From positions 1 to 64,000 of the forward strand of contig CAJQOP010000007.1 of assembly GCA_905479945.1 (NCBI GenBank): a stretch of 64,000 nt of DNA. Direction: 5' to 3'. Of this stretch, positions 1-7,480 are shown piece by piece; within the stretch, counting starts at the first letter, position 1, and each line of letters begins with the position of its first letter. This DNA comes from an uncultured Glaciecola sp. Its GTDB lineage: Bacteria; Pseudomonadota; Gammaproteobacteria; Enterobacterales; Alteromonadaceae. A model generated the notes under the pieces. It ran no database searches. It worked only from the letters and a program-made list of their open reading frames with translations, and was not told the DNA's origin. The position numbers were made by a program, and so were the translations under genes.

Positions 1-1791
1 GATCGCTTAAGGTGAGGTGTTGTTCGCGTGTCGCTTCACCAACTACAGCAAATGGCGCACGTTCGCGTTTACAAATGGCTTCAAATATAGCTAAGTTTTC
101 AGGAGCAACAGACATCACATAACGTTCTTGCGATTCATTACACCAAATTTCTAAAGGTGACATTCCAGGTTCATCGTTCGGCACATTGCGAAGTTCGAAT
201 ACGCCACCACGTTCAGCATCATTAACTAATTCAGGAAAGGCATTTGATAGTCCTCCAGCACCAACATCATGGATGAACTGAAGAGGGTTTTCCTTACCTA
301 ACTGCCAGCATTTATCAATCTCTTCTTGACAGCGCCGCTCCATTTCAGGGTTTTCACGCTGTACTGAAGCGAAATCTAGATCTGCATTACTTTCGCCTGA
401 AGCTACTGACGACGCTGCGCTGCCTCCCAAACCAATATTCATAGCAGGGCCGCCAAGGGCGATAAGTTTAGCACCGACTGTGATTTCGCCTTTCTGAATA
501 TGGTCCTTTTTGATGTTACCCAAACCACCGGCTAACATAATCGGTTTGTGATAACCTCGGACCTCTACACCATTGAAACTATCGACTTTTTGTTCGAATG
601 TTCTGAAATACCCTAAAATGTTTGGTCGACCAAATTCGTTGTTAAACGCAGCGCCACCCAATGGCCCTTCGAGCATTATATCCAATGCATTGACTATGCG
701 ATCTGGTTTGCCATAGTCGATTTCCCATGGTTGCTGCAAACTCGGTATATTTAAATTGGAAACAGTAAAGCCAACTAAGCCCGCTTTAGGTTTAGAACCT
801 CTGCCAGTTGCCCCTTCATCTCGAATTTCACCACCGGACCCTGTCGCCGCGCCAGCAAATGGAGATATTGCCGTCGGATGGTTGTGGGTTTCAACCTTCA
901 TCAAAATGTCGATATCTTGATGATGATAATCATATACTTGGGTTTTAGCGTCTGGATAAAAGCGCCCCGCCTTCCACCCTTCCATAACAGCCGCATTATC
1001 TTTGTAGGCGCTGTGCACAAAGTCACTCGACACTTCATAGGTGTTTTTAATCATTTTAAATAGTGACTTGGGCTGGACTTCGCCATCGATAGCCCAGTCA
1101 GCATTAAAAATTTTGTGGCGACAATGCTCACTATTTGCTTGAGCAAACATGTAGAGCTCAATATCGTTAGGGTTACGACCTAACTCAGTAAAGCTATCGA
1201 ACAAGTAGTCTACTTCATCATCCGCCAAGGCTAATCCAAGCGTTTGATTGGCTTTTGATAGCGCGTCTTTACCTTCCTCTAAAATTGGAACTGAGTTAAC
1301 TGGTTTAGCATCCGTTTGAGAGAACAATACGCTAGCCTGAGACAGCTCGGTGAATACGGATTGCGTCATGCGATCATGAAGCAGCGTCGCTACACTCGCA
1401 AAATTAGCAGCGTCAATTTTCTGCTCATCACTCGATTCAACATGCCATTCGACATAATACGCTACACCACGCTCAATGCGGTGTATTTGCGACAGTCCTG
1501 AATTTTTCGCTATATCTGTTGCCTTTGAAGCCCAGGGTGAAATTGTTCCTGGACGCGGCGTAACCACAATGAGATGACCAGAAGCAGATATGCGTTCACT
1601 TGAGGGCCCATAGTTTAATAACTGTTCAAGCACTGACATGTCTTTTTTATTTAAGTCGTTGTGACTATCCACAAAATGGACATATTGCGCTTGAATGCTC
1701 TTTACCTTTAAATTTTGGGCAGTAAACTGCGCCAGAAGTTTTTCTTGTTTGAATGAAGATAGAGCAGATGAACCGCGAAGAATTAACATAG
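1..1791 (-). CDS. purL: Phosphoribosylformylglycinamidine synthase (PurL), 3' part beyond the window and frameshifted near the start
   Basis: PurL makes formylglycinamidine ribonucleotide from FGAR, ATP and glutamine, in the fourth step of cytoplasmic purine synthesis. Read on the minus strand from the ATG at 1791, the first residues [17 protein letters not shown] match the PurL N-terminus. The frame then meets a stop shortly after the seven-base run at 1739-1745. From 1738 down to position 2 a different frame is open without interruption and is clearly PurL, with the motifs [20 protein letters not shown] and [18 protein letters not shown]. One base added to the run, or two removed, joins the frames; removing two gives the ungapped family alignment EKLLAQF. 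The glutaminase half lies left of the window. The gene diverges from mltF, a conserved arrangement. Identity is certain; whether the frameshift is real is not. Confidence 0.93.
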
Positions 1792-1935
1792 TTTTTATAC
1801 CAATTTGAGGCTGCAATTTGAATTTTTGCAAGCAAAGACTAAGGTCAGCAATTGGCGGGAGATTATAGAGTAAAACTAGTCGATTGATAAGCCACCATCA
1901 CACTAGTTTTTACTTTTTTTATAATAACTTACTGG

Positions 1936-3579
1936 ATGCTTTGCACAAATTTAGTCACAATGGGGCTTATGAAATCAAAAATACTCTTATCGATGATGGA
2001 TATCTCTACGAGCTCAAAGCGAGCTTGGGGTGAAATATCGAATAAAATCAATACGGTAGCCCCTACCTTTGCCGGGGTTTTGATGTTTTTGTTGCTTGGT
2101 AGTTGCGCACAACAACAGCCACCTTCGTCCCTGACCTCTGTTCTAGAGTCTGGCGTGCTGAAAGTTGGCTCTGTTTATGGCAGAACTACCTACTACAACG
2201 GTTCAAACTCCCCAGAGGGCTTTGAATACGAATTAGCGCAAGGCTTTGCAGACTATTTGGGCGTGCGTTTGGAAGTATATCCTTATTATTCTTATAGGGA
2301 GTTGCTGCCAACCTTGGACAATAATCAAATTGATTTAATTGCTGCAAACATTACGATGACCGAGCAACGAAAACAAAACTATCGTTTTGGTCCTGCTTAT
2401 CAGTCAGTAAATTTCGAACTTGTTTACAAGAAAGGCGAAGATCGTCCGCGCGATATTGAGCAATTAGAAGGCAACTTAACAATAGTAGCAAATGATTTAT
2501 ACAGAGAACCTTTAGCATCATTGCTCGGGGAAGACGATGCTATGTTTTGGCGCGAGACTGATGAAAAGGATATCGAAGAACTGCTAGAAATGGTCTCTAA
2601 CGATGATTTAGACTATACCATTTCGGATTCTAATATTTTAGCCGTTGCTCGACGACGCTACCCAAATTTAGGCATTGGTTTTTCAGTTACAGATACCTTG
2701 CAGATAGGTTGGCTGCTTAATAAAAATACTGACGATTCTTTGCGTGCTGGACTTATCGAGTATTTTGGCAGTATTCAGTCCAATGGCCAACTCAGCGCAC
2801 TCGAAGATAAATATTTTGGCCACGTTCAATCCTTTGACTTTGTCGATACCCGCGCTTTTATGCGTTCTGTCAATAAAACACTACCTACCTATAAAGACTT
2901 ATTTAAGGCTTATGCAGGCGACACCGACTGGCGCTTACTTGCCGCAATGAGCTACCAAGAAAGCCATTGGGATCCTTTAGCTAAGTCGCCTACCGGTGTG
3001 CGTGGTTTAATGATGCTAACGCTAGGTACCGCAAAAGATATGAAAGTTACATCGCGCCTCGATCCTGAACAAAGTATTAGTGGCGGTGCTAGGTACTTTA
3101 GTAGTTTACTTCGCAGAATACCCGCACGGATCCAATCACCTGATAGAATATGGATGGCAATGGCGTCTTATAATATAGGGCTAGGCCACATGCATGATGC
3201 TAGAAAAATCACTGAACAACAAGGCTACAACCCCGACTTATGGGTAGACGTAAGAAAGCACTTACCCTTGTTGCGCCAGAAGAAATTTTATAAGGCGACT
3301 CGATATGGATACGCTCGTGGTAACGAAGCAGTAAACTATGTCGACAACATCCGCCGTTATTATGACACTTTAGTTTGGCTTGAAGATCAAACCGAAATGC
3401 CACCTGACGATTTAGCACCGCCTGTTGATTTAGCACCGCCTGTTGATTTAGCACCACCTGCCGATATGGCGCCGTCGGTCCTTGAACAGGAAATACTAGA
3501 CGAGACTGTAGGTCCTAGTCCTGAAAACGTTGATAAACCTAGCTCTGATAGCATTGTTAAACCTAGCACAAGCAATTAA
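1936..3579 (+). CDS. mltF: Membrane-bound lytic murein transglycosylase F (MltF)
   Basis: MltF cleaves the MurNAc-GlcNAc bond of peptidoglycan with formation of 1,6-anhydroMurNAc, at the outer membrane. A periplasmic solute-binding-like domain (about residues 65-300, starting near GVLKVGSVYGRTTYYNG) precedes a C-terminal SLT domain containing SYQESHWDPLAKSPTGVRG; the catalytic Glu is about residue 342. A hydrophobic stretch ending in LLLGSC is a lipobox, so the protein is probably a lipoprotein. The C-terminus carries four imperfect copies of the six-residue unit DLAPPV, encoded by 18-bp repeats at 3409-3480, then an acidic Ser/Pro-rich tail. The start is uncertain: the ATG at 1969 (weak GGGG upstream) would be 11 codons shorter. 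The position beside purL and tadA supports the call. Confidence 0.93.
   Translation: MLCTNLVTMGLMKSKILLSMMDISTSSKRAWGEISNKINTVAPTFAGVLMFLLLGSCAQQQPPSSLTSVLESGVLKVGSVYGRTTYYNGSNSPEGFEYELAQGFADYLGVRLEVYPYYSYRELLPTLDNNQIDLIAANITMTEQRKQNYRFGPAYQSVNFELVYKKGEDRPRDIEQLEGNLTIVANDLYREPLASLLGEDDAMFWRETDEKDIEELLEMVSNDDLDYTISDSNILAVARRRYPNLGIGFSVTDTLQIGWLLNKNTDDSLRAGLIEYFGSIQSNGQLSALEDKYFGHVQSFDFVDTRAFMRSVNKTLPTYKDLFKAYAGDTDWRLLAAMSYQESHWDPLAKSPTGVRGLMMLTLGTAKDMKVTSRLDPEQSISGGARYFSSLLRRIPARIQSPDRIWMAMASYNIGLGHMHDARKITEQQGYNPDLWVDVRKHLPLLRQKKFYKATRYGYARGNEAVNYVDNIRRYYDTLVWLEDQTEMPPDDLAPPVDLAPPVDLAPPADMAPSVLEQEILDETVGPSPENVDKPSSDSIVKPSTSN
3409..3480 (+). repeat. Four 18-bp tandem repeats inside mltF
   Basis: Consecutive 18-base units encode DLAPPV, DLAPPV, DLAPPA and DMAPSV. 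The first two are identical and the last two have drifted. The unit length is a multiple of three, so copy number can change without breaking the frame. The repeats lie after the SLT domain in a probably disordered tail. Confidence 0.85.
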
Positions 3580-3890
3580 CTCCGCATAAATTATCGTTCT
3601 TCGTAAGCAAATTGTCATTTATCTATCATAAAAACATCATCAAGTTGGACTCATAATTGCAGAGTAATTTATGAGTTACGTATAAGGTAATTCACACTGT
3701 TTATCGGCAGCTGATGAAAACGAATTTAGTTGTTAGATAGAAGCGCGGAAACATTTCCTAACAGTATGATTATATTTATGTTTAATGTTTAATGAAACAA
3801 TTTGGTATACTAATCGTTCTATTAGACTAGTGCATGTTGAACTTTAATAGAAAGGCCTCATCTAATGGTGAGTAAATAAAAGAGGATTAT
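3580..3890. other. Intergenic region between mltF and the 50-residue protein gene
   Basis: This AT-rich stretch of 311 bases has no credible reading frame. TATACT at 3806-3811 is a possible -10 box for the small gene starting at 3891, though no good -35 box lies 17 bases upstream. AGAGGA at 3881-3886 is a suitable ribosome binding site for that gene. No terminator hairpin for mltF is obvious. Confidence 0.4.
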
Positions 3891-4043
3891 ATGAAAAGAA
3901 ACAAAAATTTTACCGCTGCTCGTCGATTAAAAGCAAACAATCAACGCCGAAGCATGCTCAAAAGAATGCATCAAAAAGTACTCGCTCGCCGCAAGCAATT
4001 CGCGGTAACAGAACTATCTGAAGAATGGAGCCAAGCCTGCTAG
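3891..4043 (+). CDS. Small strongly basic protein, 50 residues, unknown function
   Basis: The frame is ATG to TAG, preceded by AGAGGA five bases before the start. The product (MKRNKNFTAARRLKANNQRR...) has about fifteen Lys/Arg, mostly in residues 2-37, then an acidic ELSEEW segment near the C-terminus. It has no signal peptide or membrane segment. Such a composition suits nucleic acid or ribosome binding, but this is inference only. It stops just before the convergent end of tadA at 4045. The good ribosome binding site and the composition argue for a real gene; I do not recognise the family. Confidence 0.6.
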   Translation: MKRNKNFTAARRLKANNQRRSMLKRMHQKVLARRKQFAVTELSEEWSQAC

Positions 4044-4044
4044 T

Positions 4045-4581
4045 CTAGCCTTGTTTCCTCTGTTTTCTCCTTAATTTGAAAAAATCCGAAATTTGCGCAC
4101 TACATTCAATCTGCAAACAGCCGCTTGTTACTTCAACCTTGTGATTCAAAGAGTTATGCTGTAACAGATTCATTGTGGTTCCTGCCGCACCTGTTTTATG
4201 ATCATAAGCACCAAAAACTACTCTCGTTACTCTACCGTGAACTAAGGCTCCTGCGCACATCGGGCAAGGCTCCAAAGTAACGTAAAGTGTGGCATCAATA
4301 ACTCGGTAATTTTGTACGTTTTGGGCCGCTTCTCTAAGCGCTATCATTTCAGCGTGTGCGGTTGGGTCATTGAGCGTAATGCATTGATTAAAACCTTGGC
4401 CAATAACAACGCCGTCAATGACAATAATGGCGCCTACGGGAACTTCTCCAGCGTCTTGCGCTTTTTTTGCTAAAGACATTGCTTGATGCATAAAAAATTC
4501 ATCAGTTTGATTATCTAGATCTACTTGTCCAGCATTTGATTTTTCAACAAAGGTAGCTCTATTACTTGTATCTTCAATCAT
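4045..4581 (-). CDS. tadA: tRNA-specific adenosine deaminase (TadA)
   Basis: TadA deaminates A34 to inosine at the wobble position of tRNA-Arg(ACG), a zinc-dependent cytoplasmic reaction. The deaminase fold carries HAE at residues 76-78 (zinc ligand His and proton-shuttling Glu) and PCPMC with Cys106 and Cys109 as the other zinc ligands. The core begins near residue 30 (FMHQAMSLAKKAQDAGEVPVGA). The roughly 25 residues before it are not conserved, so a later start is possible. The gene is convergent with the small basic protein gene and close to mltF and purL, as in other gammaproteobacteria. Confidence 0.95.
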   Translation of the reverse strand: MIEDTSNRATFVEKSNAGQVDLDNQTDEFFMHQAMSLAKKAQDAGEVPVGAIIVIDGVVIGQGFNQCITLNDPTAHAEMIALREAAQNVQNYRVIDATLYVTLEPCPMCAGALVHGRVTRVVFGAYDHKTGAAGTTMNLLQHNSLNHKVEVTSGCLQIECSAQISDFFKLRRKQRKQG

Positions 4582-5091
4582 GTGTCGCAGTCCGGATCGT
4601 TTTGATTAATATGATCTTATTAACTCGCTTTTATTGAAAGGCTTTTATTAAAAGGCTCTTATAAATAAGCACTTATTACTAGCCTTTTGTTAATAAGTTT
4701 TGGGTTCCATTATTCTATTCTAAATTAATTCAGCGGAGTTGTATGGTCAAATTGGCTGACATTTAGTCTAATTTCCTAAAAAAGGACAATCAATGACTAA
4801 ACGTAAAACCATAAGCATATGATTTATATTATAAAATTAAGTTGGCAAAGGATTTGCTATAAATGATTAAGAGCTAAATGGCAGCTGGGAAAATCAGTAA
4901 ATGCATAATAAATGTCTTATGAAGGCTTAGTCAGCCGCTTGTACAGACTTTATAAATGAGTTTTCGACGCTTGGAATATGAGTTGTAGACACTTTAAGTA
5001 ACATAAAAAGCAGAATTAACAGCACTAAAGGCTTTATTAACGAGTAGGAAATACCTACTATTAATTAAAATATTAAAACGGGAGAGTTAGG
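4582..5091. other. 510-base AT-rich intergenic region with a sigma-54-like promoter
   Basis: No credible gene is visible. Short repeats of the type AAAGGCT(T/C)TTAT occur at about 4637-4665. The notable signal is the sigma-54-like site at 4842-4858, listed separately. A good ribosome binding site, GGGAGAG, lies near the right end, about eight bases before the gene at 5092. Confidence 0.5.
4842..4858 (+). promoter_or_regulatory. Candidate sigma-54 promoter
   Basis: TTGGCA at 4842-4847 and TTTGCT at 4853-4858 place GG and GC exactly ten bases apart, as the -24/-12 elements require (consensus TGGCAC-N5-TTGC, one mismatch). Transcription would start near 4869, leaving an untranslated leader of about 220 bases before the PspB-like gene. 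The psp operon of Escherichia coli is sigma-54 dependent, which makes the position suggestive. A match of this length can be expected by chance about once per window. Confidence 0.35.
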
Positions 5092-5319
5092 ATGAACTTA
5101 ACAGCAATAATTATAGTCGCGATTTGTGTAGCCGGAATCACTAGTATTATATCTACACTTAGCGGTAAGAAAGGAAAGCGTGCAAATGAATTCAATACGC
5201 AAGAGCACAATGATATGCTTAAGCATATTCAGCAAATGAACGAACGCATTGAAACATTAGAACGCATTGTGACTGATGAAAAATATTCACTAAATAAAGA
5301 AATCGAAAACTTAAGTTAA
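5092..5319 (+). CDS. PspB-like small membrane protein
   Basis: This 75-residue protein has one N-terminal membrane segment (about residues 3-23), a basic patch (KKGKR) and a C-terminal amphipathic coiled coil ending in NERIETLERIVTDEK. That layout and the RI-TLERI pattern resemble PspB, which together with PspC relays membrane stress to PspA and PspF. No pspA, pspC or pspF lies nearby, so the role is inferred. A ribosome binding site (GGGAGAG) precedes the ATG. It is followed after 16 bases by the M14 peptidase gene, probably in one transcript. It could equally be an unrelated small coiled-coil membrane protein. Confidence 0.6.
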   Translation: MNLTAIIIVAICVAGITSIISTLSGKKGKRANEFNTQEHNDMLKHIQQMNERIETLERIVTDEKYSLNKEIENLS

Positions 5320-5335
5320 GGGTCCAGTAGCATAA

Positions 5336-6265
5336 ATGACTAATACATACTCAGATTATCCAATTGGTACACCAGGCAAAGCCTGGGGAAAGGAAGAAAA
5401 AAAGCGCTGGTTGGCGGCACAGGTAAAGCACCGCAGTTACTTTGACGACGTTGTGGTTTCGTTAGAAAAACTTAGCCATGAAGAGTATGAAGTTAAACAA
5501 TATGGTCAGTTGAAATATGAGCAACTAGGCTATTCAGATTACCCTGTTTTTTATGTCAAAGTAGGTGAATTTGATCCAAACCGAGCAAGCGTTTTAGTTA
5601 CTGGCGGAGTCCATGGATACGAAACCAGCGGTATACACGGTGCACTAGATTTTATTAAAACCGCGTCCAAAGGCTATGCCGATAAAGTAAATATAGTTGT
5701 ATTGCCTTGCATCAGTCCATGGGGTTATGAAACCATTAATCGTTGGAACCCTTTCGCCATCGATCCGAATCGTTCATTTCAAAATGAAGGCCCAACCCAC
5801 GAAGCCAATTTAGCTATGAAGTGTGTTGAAGAGTTAAAATTGGATGTTCTAATGCATATAGACTTGCATGAAACTACCGATACCGACAACTCAGAATTTC
5901 GTCCTGCGCTATCATCTAGAGACGCTATTCATCAGGCGCTTTGGGACATACCGGATGGATTCTATACCGTAGGCGATAGCTCTCGTCCGCAGCCAGAATT
6001 TCAAACAGCCATTATTGATTCAGTAAAACAAGTAACACATATAGCTGCAGCCGATGAGGCAGGCAAGATTATTGGCGCTGATGTAAAGTATCCTGGTGTA
6101 ATCCACTATGATAAAAAACCATTGTTTTTATGCGGCGGATTTACTGCTGCTAAGTTTGTTAGCACAACAGAAGTATACCCTGATAGCCCTAACGCCACCC
6201 CAGAAGTTTGCATCACAGCACAGGTTGCTGCCATCTGTGGTGGATTAAATTACGTGTTATCTTAA
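5336..6265 (+). CDS. M14-family metallopeptidase (zinc carboxypeptidase-like)
   Basis: The 309-residue protein has the zinc ligand pair His93 and Glu96 in GGVHGYETSG, a substrate-binding type motif NRWNPFAIDPNRSF (residues 135-148), and a third zinc ligand His178 in HIDLHETTD. A glutamate in STTEVYPDSP could be the catalytic base. No signal peptide is visible, so it is probably cytoplasmic. M14 enzymes remove C-terminal residues from peptides or deacylate amino acids; the substrate here cannot be told. It lies directly after the PspB-like gene. Confidence 0.85.
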   Translation: MTNTYSDYPIGTPGKAWGKEEKKRWLAAQVKHRSYFDDVVVSLEKLSHEEYEVKQYGQLKYEQLGYSDYPVFYVKVGEFDPNRASVLVTGGVHGYETSGIHGALDFIKTASKGYADKVNIVVLPCISPWGYETINRWNPFAIDPNRSFQNEGPTHEANLAMKCVEELKLDVLMHIDLHETTDTDNSEFRPALSSRDAIHQALWDIPDGFYTVGDSSRPQPEFQTAIIDSVKQVTHIAAADEAGKIIGADVKYPGVIHYDKKPLFLCGGFTAAKFVSTTEVYPDSPNATPEVCITAQVAAICGGLNYVLS

Positions 6266-6300
6266 CTTGGGCCAGGTCAGTTTACAAAAGAAATGAAGCG

Positions 6301-7302
6301 CTACTTGCGCTTCTTCATTCTCTCACTTTGAGCAACTCGCTTTTCTTCACGTTTTTCTTTTCTATCTTTCTTATCAGGCGTTAATGAACCGTCTTTAAAT
6401 TGCTGTTTTCGTTTTTCTTTATCAGCTACTTTCTTAGCTGCAGTTTCAGCCATTTCGATTTTTTCTTGAATCAACATCTCTGGCGTTTCAAGGGTTATGC
6501 GGCCCAATTTACCTGAACGTAGCTCATTAATTAACACTTCGCATATTTTATGTAAATTAACCCTCCCCCCAGCCTTTAAAGCACCGCGCTGTGACGCAGC
6601 CAGTTCTAAAAATGCTAGCTCAGTGTCAGGTACGTAATCCAATTTAAAGCGATCTTTCATTAAATCAGGGTAGGCTTTTATTAAATAATCGGCGGCATAA
6701 AAACCAACGTCATCATATTCCATAGCTGTGTCTTTTACAGCACCTGATGCGGCAAGACGATAACCTGTATTTGGGTTTTCAAGCTTCGGCCAAAGCACGC
6801 CTGGTGTATCAAATAATACGATACCACTGCCTAAGTTAATGCGTTGCTGGTTTTTAGTTACCGCTGGTTCATTGCCAGTTTTGGCAATAACACGATCAGC
6901 CAAAATATTGATTAAGGTCGACTTACCAACATTTGGAATGCCCATGATCATGGCATTAATGGTTTTTACTGACGCATCTTTTTGCGCGCAAGTTTTGCGA
7001 ATAAGCTCAATAATTTGTTTGCTTTTTGCTGTATTGTCAGTAGAAGTTGTGAAGGTTTTTACGCCGCGCTCAGACTCTAAGTGTGCTTGCCATTGGGCCG
7101 TAATCTCAGGATCGGCTAAGTCTGATTTATTGAGTATTTTTAAACAGGGTTTATCACCCCGAATTTTAGCTATTTCTGGGTTTTCGCTCGAATAAGGAAT
7201 GCGAGCATCTAACACTTCAATTAAGATATCTACCTGACTGAGAGATTCTTTTATTTCTTTTAGGGCCTTATGCATATGCCCTGGGAACCAATGAACCGCC
7301 AC
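6301..7302 (-). CDS. rbgA: Ribosome biogenesis GTPase RbgA/YlqF
   Basis: This is a circularly permuted GTPase: the G4 motif NKSD (residues 58-61) precedes G1 GIPNVGKST (121-129) and G3 DTPG (165-168). The N-terminus MAVHWFPGHMHKA is the family signature. Members act in late assembly of the large ribosomal subunit. The C-terminal 60 residues are very rich in Lys, Arg and Glu, suiting rRNA contact. Translation starts at a GTG. The gene is convergent with the M14 gene; a short inverted repeat GAAGCG/CGCTTC around 6295-6312 overlaps its 3' end. Confidence 0.93.
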   Translation of the reverse strand: MAVHWFPGHMHKALKEIKESLSQVDILIEVLDARIPYSSENPEIAKIRGDKPCLKILNKSDLADPEITAQWQAHLESERGVKTFTTSTDNTAKSKQIIELIRKTCAQKDASVKTINAMIMGIPNVGKSTLINILADRVIAKTGNEPAVTKNQQRINLGSGIVLFDTPGVLWPKLENPNTGYRLAASGAVKDTAMEYDDVGFYAADYLIKAYPDLMKDRFKLDYVPDTELAFLELAASQRGALKAGGRVNLHKICEVLINELRSGKLGRITLETPEMLIQEKIEMAETAAKKVADKEKRKQQFKDGSLTPDKKDRKEKREEKRVAQSERMKKRK

Positions 7303-7480
7303 TTCAACTATCCTAATGAATTATTAATTGCCGCTATTTTACTTCATTTAGTTGGCTTTGATGTACTTATTTTAGTGTAATTATATGTCCCCCTCACTTC
7401 CATAATGATTCTCGTCAGCTCTATTTCTCAAGCTTGTGTAAAAATTTCAATGACAAATTGTATAATTAAGCATCTCTTAT

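Noticed and set aside
878-1501. Plus-strand frames of about 60 codons within purL.
   Set aside because: Shadows of the purL reading frame; no start signals.
1816-1850. Possible PurR box upstream of purL (TTGCAAGCAAAG).
   Set aside because: The half-sites do not match the ACGCAAACGTTTGCGT consensus at the centre; only weak palindromic similarity.
3209-3575. Reverse-strand frames over the mltF tail.
   Set aside because: They arise from the 18-bp repeats read backwards and lack any family resemblance; mltF is clearly the real gene.
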